Origin: Syntrophotalea acetylenivorans
GTDB taxonomy: Bacteria > Desulfobacterota > Desulfuromonadia > Desulfuromonadales > Syntrophotaleaceae
Reading direction: 5' to 3'
Assembly (NCBI RefSeq): GCF_001887775.1
Contig: NZ_CP015519.1
Span: 2,912,001 to 2,976,000 of the forward strand
DNA length: 64,000 nucleotides
Positions within the stretch are counted from its first letter, which is position 1. Each line of letters starts with the position of its first letter. This document shows positions 44,244 to 52,884 of this stretch, piece after piece. A program made the position numbers and the translations under genes. The notes under the pieces were generated by a model, which had not been told where the DNA came from, searched no databases, and worked only from the letters and a program-made list of their open reading frames with translations.

Positions 44244-44543
44244 ATGCCGTCCGGTACTGGAAAAATTATTAGGGAAATTCGAGATTTCATTGCTAAACAC
44301 GGTGATGACTACGGTAACTGGTACATTGGCATTACCACCGATCCCATCAGCCGACTGCTCGACGATCACAAGGTCGATATCAATGTCGACCTGTGGTTGT
44401 GCAGCGAGGCTTTCTCCAATGAAGAGGCGCGTAAGGTTGAAGAGCGGCTCATCTCTGAGTGTGGTGTGAAGGGTGATTGTCAGGACGGCGAGACCGGGCA
44501 GTTCATATATGCTTATCGCATGAGTGATAATACCCAGCCCTAG
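44244..44543 (+). CDS. Small conserved-looking hypothetical protein
   Basis: 99 residues, AAGGAGGGACAC before the ATG, so expression is likely. The segment GNWYIGITTDPISRLLDDH resembles the first strands of GIY-YIG nucleases, but the family's later Arg/Glu residues are not obvious, so it is best left unassigned. Followed by a terminator. Confidence 0.68.
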   Translation: MPSGTGKIIREIRDFIAKHGDDYGNWYIGITTDPISRLLDDHKVDINVDLWLCSEAFSNEEARKVEERLISECGVKGDCQDGETGQFIYAYRMSDNTQP

Positions 44544-44603
44544 GTCGAGTATTTCCGATTAAAGGAGTTGACGCCTTGTAGTAGGTGTCGTGGCCACTCA
44601 AAT

Positions 44604-44645
44604 AAAATGGCTCCGCCAATCATTTGGCTGGGCCATTTGTTTTTG
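44604..44645 (+). terminator. Rho-independent terminator
   Basis: AAATGGC...GCCAA and TTGGC...GCCATTT pair in two blocks, followed by TGTTTTTG. It lies 60 bases after the previous stop codon. Confidence 0.7.
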
Positions 44646-44706
44646 AGGCGGAGGTGACTTTTGTTGCCTGTAATTCCTTTCATTCTTGCATGTTTTCGAA
44701 AGAACT

Positions 44707-45186
44707 ATGAATAAACAAGCCTTGCTTTCCCAGATCATTGTTCGCCTGGAGTCCGACTACGCCTTGCTGCTGCAGGCCGCAAAAACATCTCATGCGGCTG
44801 CGACCCATGAAGAGAATATTCCCGATAATAAATACGCCACTCTTGGCCTTGAAGCATCCTACCTGGCACAAGGCCAAGCCAATCGTGCCCAGGACATCCT
44901 TGGTGCCCTGAAGGCCTTCCGGCAAATGGTTTTGCAGGAGTTTTCACTGGATTCCAAAATTCGTCTGACAGCGCTGGTGGAATTAGAGGACGATGAGGGG
45001 CGCAACCGGTTGGTTTTTCTCGGCCCTGCTGCGGGAGGCTTGCGTTTAGATTTCGAACAGGAAGAGATCATGGTGATCACCCCGGAGTCCCCCTTGGGAC
45101 GGGGGCTGCTTGGAAAACAGGCTGGTGATCAGATCATCGTTAAAACCGGTGCCTTGCGAGAATACGAGATTGTTTCGGTCTGTTGA
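44707..45186 (+). CDS. GreA/GreB-family-like protein
   Basis: 159 residues. The C-terminal half (VVELEDDEGRNRLVFLGPAAGG-like strands, ITPESPLGRGLLGKQAGDQIIVKTG) matches the FKBP-like domain of GreA/GreB/Rnk proteins. The N-terminal half is helical (residues 1-75) but lacks a clear acidic tip, so transcript-cleavage activity is doubtful. RNA polymerase binding is inferred from family. Confidence 0.78.
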   Translation: MNKQALLSQIIVRLESDYALLLQAAKTSHAAATHEENIPDNKYATLGLEASYLAQGQANRAQDILGALKAFRQMVLQEFSLDSKIRLTALVELEDDEGRNRLVFLGPAAGGLRLDFEQEEIMVITPESPLGRGLLGKQAGDQIIVKTGALREYEIVSVC

Positions 45187-45245
45187 GCCAAGCGATGTTC
45201 AATTGTTGCTTCCATGCGGCCAGGCTTATGTTGACAGCCTTAAAC

Positions 45246-46166
45246 CTAGATCCAGCATTTGTCTGCTAGCTCCCCATCCCCCATTGACGGCGGCTTGCGC
45301 CAGATATAGCGAATCACTTCCAGGGCGGCTTTCACCCGGGGAGCCTCACGATTGTTTGCCAGCCATCCCAGGCACAGCGGAATCTCTCCCCAGCCTTTAT
45401 TCCAGATCTTTACCTGGCCACTCTCTACCAGCGGTCGAGCCTCATCCTCACGCATGATCGCCACCCCTTGTCCCGCCAACACCAGTTCCCGCACGATCTG
45501 TTCATCAATCGCGGTCACCGCCTTGTTCGGCAGGGTGCGATAATCCCCGAGGCTTTGTTGCAGGACAGCAAAGAAGGGTAGGTTTTCGACCCATATCCAG
45601 GGCAGGGCAGAAACTTCTGACCAGCTCATGATTGGGTCGTCGGATAACAGTTGGGTCGGGATGACGACGCAGGTTCGTACTTGGCTGATCACCGTCTGTT
45701 CAATATCCGGTTCACGATTGTCGCCGTAGAAGAAGCCAAGGTCGATCTGGCCGTGACGAAGACGCTGGGTCGTATCTATGGATTGACAGAGATGAAAGAT
45801 GACGTTGGTGTTGCCATGGAGCTGGCTGTAGCGTTGGTTGATGGCGCTGACCCGCAGGAAGTTCGGGTCTGTGTTGAGGCCTATGGTGACCGAAACCGTA
45901 TTGCCTCGGGCCAGGACGTTGGCTTGTTGCTGCAGTTTATCGGCAGCTTCTAACACATCTTGGGCCCGGGCAAGCAGTTGCCGTCCCTGCTCGGTCAAGA
46001 GCATTCCCCGGGAAGTTCGCTTGAACAGACGAAGCCCCAGCTCCTCTTCGAGTAGTTTGATCTGGGTGGAGAGGGCCGATTGACTGATATGCAAGACTGC
46101 GGCAGCACGGGTCAGGTTCTGTTCACAGGCCACGGTCAGAAAGGATTTTAGTTGATAGTGCTCCAT
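45246..46166 (-). CDS. LysR-family transcriptional regulator
   Basis: 306 residues. N-terminal winged helix-turn-helix (QNLTRAAAVLHISQSALSTQIKLLEEELGLRLF) and a substrate-binding domain. GGAGGAGG precedes the ATG. It is divergent from the symporter pair with a LysR-type palindrome in between, so it probably controls uptake of the symporter's substrate. Confidence 0.9.
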   Translation of the reverse strand: MEHYQLKSFLTVACEQNLTRAAAVLHISQSALSTQIKLLEEELGLRLFKRTSRGMLLTEQGRQLLARAQDVLEAADKLQQQANVLARGNTVSVTIGLNTDPNFLRVSAINQRYSQLHGNTNVIFHLCQSIDTTQRLRHGQIDLGFFYGDNREPDIEQTVISQVRTCVVIPTQLLSDDPIMSWSEVSALPWIWVENLPFFAVLQQSLGDYRTLPNKAVTAIDEQIVRELVLAGQGVAIMREDEARPLVESGQVKIWNKGWGEIPLCLGWLANNREAPRVKAALEVIRYIWRKPPSMGDGELADKCWI

Positions 46167-46176
46167 ACCTCCTCCG

Positions 46177-46197
46177 GCGTTCGATAAAATCGAACGC
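46177..46197. promoter_or_regulatory. LysR-type operator palindrome
   Basis: Perfect arms GCGTTCGA and TCGAACGC with a five-base AT centre, 11 bases before the LysR gene start. It overlaps the likely ribosome/leader region of that gene, consistent with autorepression and divergent activation. Confidence 0.6.
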
Positions 46198-46314
46198 TAA
46201 GCACAGAAAGTTCAATTGGACTCCAAGCGTAGAGCATTGTAAAAACAGCGTCCAGCACTTTTTCTTGCAGATTTGCCTACAACAAAGCGTTCTTAATAGA
46301 CAAAGGAGGCACAG

Positions 46315-46491
46315 ATGTTCGGATTGGAAGGTTTCGGAGTCATCATGGGGTTTGTTCTGACCCTGCTCAGTACTCTGATTTGCATAATCTATGGCGCCAA
46401 AAACTGGAACCATGGCCATCTTGATGAAAATGAGGTGGACAGGAAGCAGGCCTGGCTCGAAGAAGAACAAGAACTTGAGGAGCAGTTGTAG
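46315..46491 (+). CDS. Symporter small accessory protein
   Basis: 58 residues: one membrane helix (IMGFVLTLLSTLICIIYGAK) and an acidic, charged tail (VDRKQAWLEEEQELEEQL). AAAGGAGGCACAG precedes the ATG. It lies 16 bases upstream of a sodium:solute symporter gene. Short single-helix proteins in this position are known as accessory subunits of SSS-family carriers. Confidence 0.85.
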   Translation: MFGLEGFGVIMGFVLTLLSTLICIIYGAKNWNHGHLDENEVDRKQAWLEEEQELEEQL

Positions 46492-46507
46492 CAAGAGGAG
46501 ATAAACC

Positions 46508-48123
46508 GTGAGCATTCCATTGTTAACGACTGTGGTTCTGATCTACCTGGCCATTGTCGCCTACCTGACCCTTAAGGCTTACCGGCATACCAACAGTGCC
46601 GCCGACTATATGCTCGCCGGCCGGGAAATCCATCCCTTTGTTATGGCGATGTCCTATGGTGCGACCTTTGTTAGCACCTCAGCGATTATCGGCTTCGGCG
46701 GGGCTGCTGCGATCTTTGGTATGAGCGTGTTGTGGTTAACCTTCCTCGCTATTCTGGTCGGTATCTTTATCGCTTTCGTTTTCTTCGGTCGGCGCACCCG
46801 CCTGATGGGATTGAACCTAAACGCCCACACCTTCCCCGAACTGTTAGGCCGCCGTTTCAATTCGCTGGGCTTGCAAGGCTTGACCGCTCTGCTGATTTTT
46901 GCAGCGATGCCCCTCTATGCCAGCGTTGTGCTGATGGGAGGCGGTAAGTTCATCGCTCAGGTATTGGCCGTGGACTACAATGTCGCCCTGTTTTTTCTCA
47001 CCGTGATCATTGCGATATACGTGATCATGGGAGGGCTCAAGGCCGTCATGTACACCGATGCTTTTCAGGGCAGCATCATGTTCAGCGGTCTGTTAATTCT
47101 GCTGGGAGTAACCTATTACAAGCTCGGCGGAATAACCCAGGCCCACCAGCGTCTCAGCAACATGAAAGAAATAGCCGTCAACATGTTTGGCGCCAAAGGA
47201 CACATGGGGTGGACGGCGTTTCCGCAGCTTGGTTCGGAATACTGGCTGATAGTGGTAACCACCATCATTCTTGGCGTCGGCATCGGGGTACTGGCCCAGC
47301 CGCAGCTGATCGTGCGCTTTATGACGGTGAAGAGTAGCCGTGAGTTGAACCGGGCCGTATTGATCGGGGGGTGTTTATCCTGGTGGCGGTTGGCGTACCG
47401 TTCGTTGTCGGGCCGTTAACCAACGTCTTTTTCTACTATGAGCATGCTGAAACTGCGGGACAAGTTGCCTTGCTTGCTGCTAATAAGAACGTGGCCCAGA
47501 TCCTTCCAATGTATATCAGCAAGGCCATGCCCCAGTGGTTTACAGCGCTGTTTATGGTCACTCTGCTTTCAGCGGCGATGAGCACCCTGAGTTCACAGTT
47601 TCATGCTATGGGAACCTCCCTTGGTCGCGACATCTACGCCAAGGCCCTTGGGCGCAGCGGCAACTCTGTACTCCTTACCCGGGTCGGAATCCTGTTTGCC
47701 ATCCTGCTCAGTTATTTCCTCGCATGGGGTCTGCCCCACTTCTTTGAAAACGGCACCGCAATCATCGCCCGTGGCACGGCGATCTTCTTTGGAATTTGCG
47801 CAGCGGCATTTCTGCCCATCTATTTCGGGGCTATTTATTTTAAGCGTATGACCAAACTGGCTGCCTACGCCGGATTCTTCAGTGGAACGTTGGTCAGTTT
47901 TTTCTGGTTGTTCTTCATCCATTTAAAAGAATCCAAGCCGTTGTTGTTGTGCAAAACACTCTTTGGCGTCGACTCCCTTGCTATGGGCACCAAGTGGGCA
48001 CTGGTAGACCCGTTGGTGATTGCACTGCCTGCTGCGATTTTAACCACCCTGTTGTTTAATTGCTTTGGGAGACAATTGGACGAACAGCACGTGCGGAAAT
48101 GTTTCCACGCCGTTGAAAAGTGA
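46508..48123 (+). pseudogene. Sodium:solute symporter (SSS family), one frameshift
   Basis: Two frame segments make one 538-residue carrier with about 13 helices. Family features include ADYMLAGREIHPFVMAMSYGATFVSTSAIIG and IMGGLKAVMYTDAFQG in the first part. Reading breaks at a G6 run, 47366-47371; seven G joins VLIGG to VFILVAVGVPFVV and restores the family sequence. Probably a base-call artefact. GTG start after AGAGGAGATAAACC. Substrate unknown; monocarboxylates or amino acids are usual. Regulated, by inference, by the divergent LysR protein. Confidence 0.87.
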
Positions 48124-48265
48124 AGTACCTCAACTGCTAAGATGTTCTATTTGAGGTCCGAGTTTGTCAATGCTCCAGAGACTAGAAGCCCCCGGTGTCC
48201 CCCTGTGTCAGCATAGTTGTCGCCTCTAACTGAACTCAACAAGATTGGGGGCAGTCAGGAGGCGC

Positions 48266-48781
48266 ATGTATTCCAAAGCATTCAGAGCCCTGATGATTCA
48301 GAAGATGACCGACCCTGAGGGGCCGAGTCCGGTATCCTTGGCTGATGAAATTGGCGTATCACGTAGCTCCCTCTACCGATGGGTGAGTGAAGCTGATACG
48401 CTTGATATTGCTGTCAATACAGAGCCGCCATCCTTTACTGAATCCATGCAGAGGCTGTCCAATATGAAACGACCACAAGACTGGAGTGCCGAAGAGAAGC
48501 TGGCGGCCGTTCTGGAAGCGGCATCGCTTTCCGAAGAAGAGTTGGGCGCTTTTTTACGCAGCCGGGGATTACATGACGCCCAACTGCAGCAGTGGCGTGA
48601 CCAGATGCTTATTGGTCTTGAGCCAAAGCCAGCAAAGCGCGCCGAGACCAAGCGCATCCGCGATTTGGAGAAGGAACTCAGGCGCAAGGACAAGGCGCTG
48701 GCTGAAACCGCGGCTTTGCTGGTTCTCAAAAAAAAAGCCCAAGAGATTTGGGGGGACGAGGACGACGACACCGACCGTTAG
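48266..48781 (+). CDS. IS-B transposase OrfA
   Basis: 171 residues. Helix-turn-helix (SLADEIGVSRSSLYRWV) near the N-terminus, a second DNA-binding-like segment (DWSAEEKLAAVLEAASL ... LRSRGLHDAQLQQW) and a C-terminal coiled coil (RIRDLEKELRRKDKALAETAALLVLKKK). CAGGAGGCGC precedes the ATG. An A9 run at 48728-48736, followed by G, is a strong -1 slippage site leading into orfB. Confidence 0.88.
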   Translation: MYSKAFRALMIQKMTDPEGPSPVSLADEIGVSRSSLYRWVSEADTLDIAVNTEPPSFTESMQRLSNMKRPQDWSAEEKLAAVLEAASLSEEELGAFLRSRGLHDAQLQQWRDQMLIGLEPKPAKRAETKRIRDLEKELRRKDKALAETAALLVLKKKAQEIWGDEDDDTDR

Positions 48782-49824
48782 AGCGCCAGAAGGCCTTGGA
48801 GCTGGTCGATGAGGCCATGTGCCGGGGCGCCAGATTGAAACCGGCCGCCCAGATGCTGGGACTGACTGCCCGCACCATTCAGCGCTGGGCCCGCCAGGAG
48901 AATGACGAGGATCGGCGTCATGGCCCAGTAACCGCACCGGCCAACAAGCTGACGCCCGTTGAGCGGCAGGAGGTCCTGTCGGTTGCCAATTCACCAACAT
49001 ATCGGGAACTATCACCCAAGCAGATCGTCCCCCGCCTGGCCGATGAAGGTCGATATGTGGCGTCGGAATCGACCTTTTACCGGATTCTGCGGCAGGAGAA
49101 TCAACTGGCCCACCGGGAACGCTGTCGGCCGGCCACGCATCGCCGTCCACGGGAGAAAGTGGCCACAGGGCCATGCCAGGTGTGGTCTTGGGATATTACC
49201 TATTTGAGGTCCACGATCACCGGCCAGTTCTTTTATCTCTACATGATCCTGGATGTCTGGAGTCGTAAAATCATGGCTGCTACTGTCTTCTCCAAAGAAT
49301 GCAGCCAGAACAGTGCGTTGCTGTGCGTGGAAGCCTTTCACCGCCACAAGGTTGATCCCAAGGGCTTGGTGCTGCATTCCGACAACGGTAGCCCGATGAA
49401 AGGCTCGACTATGCTGGCCACGTTACAGCGCCTGGGCGTCGTTCCCTCCTTCAATCGACCAGGCGTGAGCAATGACAACCCGTTCTCGGAGTCACTGTTT
49501 CGTACTTTGAAGTATCGGCCGGAGTATCCGTCTCGCCCTTTTGCTTCTGAGTTTGAGGCTCAACGGTGGGTCGATGCATTCGTCCACTGGTACAACACAG
49601 CGCATCAGCATAGTGAGATCCGCTTTATATCGCCGGATGATCGGCATTATGGGCGTGAAGTCGCGAAGCTAAAAAAACGGAAAGAGGTTTACGAGCAGGC
49701 ACGACAGAAGAATCCCAACCGTTGGACCAGGAAAACACGGAACTGGGAACCCGTCGGCATAGTTCGACTGAACCCAGAACGAAAAAGGTCCCCCGAAGAG
49801 GACCTAAGTAGCGAAGCAGCATAA
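48748..49824 (+). CDS. IS-B transposase OrfB (DDE integrase core)
   Basis: Overlaps orfA in the -1 frame and is probably made as an OrfAB fusion. Helix-turn-helix near residues 30-50 (KPAAQMLGLTARTIQRW), then the rve core with WSWDITYL (D), LHSDNGSP (D) and NPFSESLFRTLKY (E). The C-terminus is basic. The TTG at 48748 is only the first start codon in frame, not a supported start. Confidence 0.88.
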   Translation: MGGRGRRHRPLERQKALELVDEAMCRGARLKPAAQMLGLTARTIQRWARQENDEDRRHGPVTAPANKLTPVERQEVLSVANSPTYRELSPKQIVPRLADEGRYVASESTFYRILRQENQLAHRERCRPATHRRPREKVATGPCQVWSWDITYLRSTITGQFFYLYMILDVWSRKIMAATVFSKECSQNSALLCVEAFHRHKVDPKGLVLHSDNGSPMKGSTMLATLQRLGVVPSFNRPGVSNDNPFSESLFRTLKYRPEYPSRPFASEFEAQRWVDAFVHWYNTAHQHSEIRFISPDDRHYGREVAKLKKRKEVYEQARQKNPNRWTRKTRNWEPVGIVRLNPERKRSPEEDLSSEAA

Positions 49825-49997
49825 CGAGACTGAGGCGACAACTATATTGACACCCGCCGGAACATCAAACAGCCCAATCTGTTTTTCATAGGTTGGGCTG
49901 TCCTGTATTTTGTCCAAAATTGATTGTCAGATTATCTAAGATTTATGAGGCATTAGAAAGGGGCCGAGAGGTTTGAGTATCGTAAATACTAAATATA

Positions 49998-50051
49998 TGT
50001 CCCTGTTCTGAAATAAGTTTACACCTGGGAGAATTATTTCAGGACGGGACA
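49998..50051. mobile_element. 54-bp mini-element with ends like IS-A
   Basis: Starts TGTCCCTGTTCTGAAATAAG and ends, on the other strand, TGTCCCGTCCTGAAATAAT; the IS-A left end at 6522 is TGTCCCGTCCTGAAATAAG. Both ends point inward with only about 15 bases between. It is either a deletion derivative of an IS-A copy or a minimal MITE. Confidence 0.72.
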
Positions 50052-50061
50052 GTAAAATAAG

Positions 50062-50094
50062 AAAAGGCTCCTCGGACATTGAGGAGCCTTTTTG
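50062..50094. terminator. Bidirectional terminator
   Basis: AAAAGGCTCCTC and GAGGAGCCTTTTT with a seven-base loop. It follows the leftward ABM-domain gene. Confidence 0.82.
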
Positions 50095-50116
50095 TCGTAT
50101 ATGGGAAATTGGTGGC

Positions 50117-50437
50117 TCAGGCCTGTTTCTGCCAAACCGAATCGGCGGGGAACAGGTGGCTGCCGGTGGAGATATCGAGGGGAGCGGCCAGCCAGTCCTT
50201 GGTAGTATCGAGCCAGGTTTGGAAGTGCGGGGTTTCTTTATGCACGTCGAAAGCCTGCTCGCTGGTATAGACCTCATAGAGGTGTAATTTGTTCGGATCG
50301 GTGTGGTCTTCGACGATATTGAACAACAGGCAGTCTGGTTCGTTGTTTACCGAGCCGCGACCATCGGCCAGCATGGCTTCGATAAATTCTTCGCGATGTT
50401 CCGGTTTGATCTGTACCTTGACGATGACGGCAAACAT
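50117..50437 (-). CDS. ABM-domain (antibiotic biosynthesis monooxygenase-like) protein
   Basis: 106 residues, a ferredoxin-like dimeric alpha/beta barrel. Signature positions: FAVIVKVQIKPEHREEFIEAM, EPDCLLFNIVEDHTDPNKLHLYEVY and HKETPHFQTW. Relatives include YgiN-type quinol monooxygenases and heme-degrading IsdG types; the residues here fit the general ABM class only. AGGAGGAGCGT precedes the ATG. Confidence 0.85.
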   Translation of the reverse strand: MFAVIVKVQIKPEHREEFIEAMLADGRGSVNNEPDCLLFNIVEDHTDPNKLHLYEVYTSEQAFDVHKETPHFQTWLDTTKDWLAAPLDISTGSHLFPADSVWQKQA

Positions 50438-50567
50438 ACGCTCCTCCTGTGGTGAATAGAAAAATGATCAGTGGTTTTTGGCCGTTCCGGCCAAGATCTG
50501 TTAATGAAAATCATTAAAACAGGGGTGGTAGGGATGTCAAGGTATTTATCGGTTTCTGGGTGGGAAT

Positions 50568-51146
50568 TTAGGGCGCCAGCGTCTCGACATAACCGCAGGC
50601 GTCGTGCAGAAAATATCTGAAGTCGGTCTCGAGTTGTGGGTAGTGACGCTTTATCTCGATCAGGCCACTGTTGAGGTTGTTGCTGCGGCTCAGACGTCCC
50701 GCCAGACGTTGCAAGACCTTGTCTACGGTCTTCAGCTGGCGAGCGGCTACCAGCCAGTCAGCAGCCACCATGCGCGGCGCAGCCTGTTGCAGGTCGGGCG
50801 GCAGCAGGGCGTGATTTTCCGTAAGCAAATGGTAGATGTTAGCGGCGAATCGTTCCAGGGGGGAGTCTGAGAAGTCTGACCAGTGCACAGCCAGAAAATG
50901 ATCGTAGGCCACATCGACCAAGATGCCCCGGCAATGGCGCAGGGTTGGGTCCAGGCGCCGCTTGCTGCGTTGGAAATGGGGGTTGGTCTCCGCAAAGCGG
51001 TCAACCTTGCGGTGTAGTTGCAGGCCCCAGCGAATCTCCGTTGGGTAATGGTCGTCAAGACGGCCCTTGACGTAGTCACCCATCAAGGCACCGAGGAGGC
51101 AACCGTCAGTGGGATCGGACAGATACAGGTGGACCAGATGGTTCAA
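50568..51146 (-). CDS. acpH: Acyl carrier protein phosphodiesterase
   Basis: 192 residues, close to the E. coli length of 193. Starts LNHLVHLYLSDPTDGCLLGALMGDYVKG, the AcpH signature, and continues LHRKVDRFAETNPHF and ILVDVAYDHFLAVHW with the HD-like metal residues. It removes the phosphopantetheine group from holo-ACP. I chose the TTG at 51146 since it aligns with the family start; a longer frame to 51248 would overlap the M23 peptidase gene. Confidence 0.85.
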   Translation of the reverse strand: MNHLVHLYLSDPTDGCLLGALMGDYVKGRLDDHYPTEIRWGLQLHRKVDRFAETNPHFQRSKRRLDPTLRHCRGILVDVAYDHFLAVHWSDFSDSPLERFAANIYHLLTENHALLPPDLQQAAPRMVAADWLVAARQLKTVDKVLQRLAGRLSRSNNLNSGLIEIKRHYPQLETDFRYFLHDACGYVETLAP

Positions 51147-51159
51147 TAAAAGAGGCCTG

Positions 51160-52500
51160 TCAGTTGCTGGCGGTTTCGTTATGTTCCGATTGCTTGGCGG
51201 CAGCAATTTGGGTTGCCGCGGGAATCCCCTCGCCAAGTTGAGCCACAAGAGGGGCGATAGCGGTCTTGAATGCGGCCATGTTGGCTTTGGAAACCGGCGC
51301 GGTGGGGGTGGATTTAAGCCGGGCCGGATTAATCGGGCGACCGTTTTTGTACATACGGAAGCAGAGGTGAGGGCCTGTTGCCAGGCCGGTCATGCCGACA
51401 TAACCGATGGTTTGACCTTGGGCAACTCGTTTCCCCATGCGCATTTTTCTGGCAAAGCCGTTCATGTGTAGATAAAGGCTTTGCATGCCGTTGCTGTGGC
51501 GCAATTTGATAAAGTTGCCGTTGTGTTTGGTACGGCCGATTCTACTGATGACACCATCGCCGATAGCCTTGATGGGAGTACCGGTTGGAGCCGCGTAATC
51601 GATAGCTGGATGGGACTTCCAGGTTTTGGTGATGGGATGGAAACGGCGCAAGGAAAAGCCGGAAGAAATACGGCTGAAGGACAGCGGGGCTTTCAGGAAG
51701 GCTTTGCGCAGGCTCTTGCCCTGCTCGTCGTAATAAGCTGCGCGCTGATTGCCGTCCTTAAACAGGTAGGCCTGAAAGGTTTCTCCCCGGTTCGCAAAGG
51801 TCGCTGCCAGAATGCGACCGTAGCCTGCCTGCTTACCTTCGCGGAAACGCTTTTCGACCAGGACCTGGAAACTGTCGCCGTTTTGAATATCGCGAATAAA
51901 GTCAATATCCCAGGCAAAGATGTCGGCCAGGTTGATGGCCAGGGTTTCACTTTCGCCGCTTTTAAGCACTGCGTTAAACAGACTGCTGGTTATGGTGCCA
52001 TTGATGAGTTGTTGTTCAACGGTATAAGGAATAGCGGTTCGGGAGATGTCGAACCCCTCCTCGTTTTGCAAAATAATCAGTTGCTCTTCGTTGTCGATGT
52101 CGTATTCAAAGCGTTCAAAAGCACCGTCCCGCAAAGCCAGACGATAGTCCTGCCCTGCGCAGAGCTTGGACAGGGGGAACACTTCTTTGCACTGCTTATT
52201 GAGGTTGTGAATCTGCTGCGGAGTAAAAATATGGCCGAGCAGGGAGGTAATGGTTTCGCCGGGTTGAATGGCGCCGCGAACCAGTTCCCGCTTTACTTCT
52301 GGTACTGCTGAAATCTCCGGTATTGTATTGCCTCCGTCTTGGGCAATTAAGTCGGCCTGCTGGCGGTTGGATAATAACAACAGGCTTCCGAGTCCCAGCA
52401 ACACCAGGAGCGGAAGCAGAAAGCGACGATTGATAAAGCGACTATTGGAGCGAGTCCGTTGCACCATAGAGGTGCGCGGTGGATTGAAATCGTTATTCAT
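51160..52500 (-). CDS. M23-family peptidoglycan endopeptidase, membrane-anchored
   Basis: 446 residues. N-terminal anchor (FLLPLLVLLGLGSLLLLS), an OapA/LysM-like region (GETITSLLGHIFTPQQIHNLNK), and a LytM/M23 domain with HPAIDYAAPTGTP (zinc ligands His, Asp), YLHMNGF and GPHLCFRMYKNGR. The last motif is HLC rather than HxH, so a Cys occupies the third zinc-ligand place; this variant occurs in some M23 enzymes. It should cleave peptidoglycan cross-bridges, like MepM. Co-transcribed with acpH. Confidence 0.88.
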   Translation of the reverse strand: MNNDFNPPRTSMVQRTRSNSRFINRRFLLPLLVLLGLGSLLLLSNRQQADLIAQDGGNTIPEISAVPEVKRELVRGAIQPGETITSLLGHIFTPQQIHNLNKQCKEVFPLSKLCAGQDYRLALRDGAFERFEYDIDNEEQLIILQNEEGFDISRTAIPYTVEQQLINGTITSSLFNAVLKSGESETLAINLADIFAWDIDFIRDIQNGDSFQVLVEKRFREGKQAGYGRILAATFANRGETFQAYLFKDGNQRAAYYDEQGKSLRKAFLKAPLSFSRISSGFSLRRFHPITKTWKSHPAIDYAAPTGTPIKAIGDGVISRIGRTKHNGNFIKLRHSNGMQSLYLHMNGFARKMRMGKRVAQGQTIGYVGMTGLATGPHLCFRMYKNGRPINPARLKSTPTAPVSKANMAAFKTAIAPLVAQLGEGIPAATQIAAAKQSEHNETASN

Positions 52501-52749
52501 GGTAACCGTTCCTGAATTAATGCTATGGATAGCAGAAGCCCGAAAGCTTGCTTGTTATTTTATCGACCTTAACCTTGCAGATGCTAGCAATTTTTCCCAT
52601 CCTTTGTCCAGTGTCTGACTTTAGCGACATAAGTCTTTTTTGATATTACGCTTTATCCTTTCCATCAGGACCGCGCATTGCCAAACCCCGGTAAATAATC
52701 TATCTTGGTTACATTCGGCAACGATGCTTTATCCAGTCAGAATCATATC

Positions 52750-52829
52750 ACCACGAAGCACACGAAGATCACGAAAAAAACCGTAAAGAGTTTTGGCTTT
52801 CTCTGTGTTCTTCGCGGCCTTCGCGGTGG
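52750..52829. repeat. Inverted repeat of the CCACGAAG type
   Basis: CCACGAAGCACACGAAGATC at the left and TTCTTCGCGGCCTTCGCGG near the right end fold into an imperfect hairpin. Similar 'accacgaag' repeats occur between genes in many environmental bacteria. The rest of 52501-52884 shows no gene. An ORF running through the repeat in frame with the M20 peptidase is not a real N-terminus. Confidence 0.6.
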
Positions 52830-52884
52830 CAAATTTTTGACTTTACGAAATTTATTCAATCTTTTTATAGACAGGAATACAGAA

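Larger units (their letters stand above)
48205..49853 (+). mobile_element. Complete IS3-type insertion sequence (IS-B)
   Basis: About 1.65 kb. Inverted ends GTGTCAGCATAGTTGTCGCC at the left and (inwards) GTGTCAATATAGTTGTCGCC at the right. It carries orfA and a -1 frame orfB with a DDE core. It is unrelated in sequence to IS-A. No clear target duplication. It lies downstream of the symporter gene and interrupts nothing recognisable. Confidence 0.87.
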
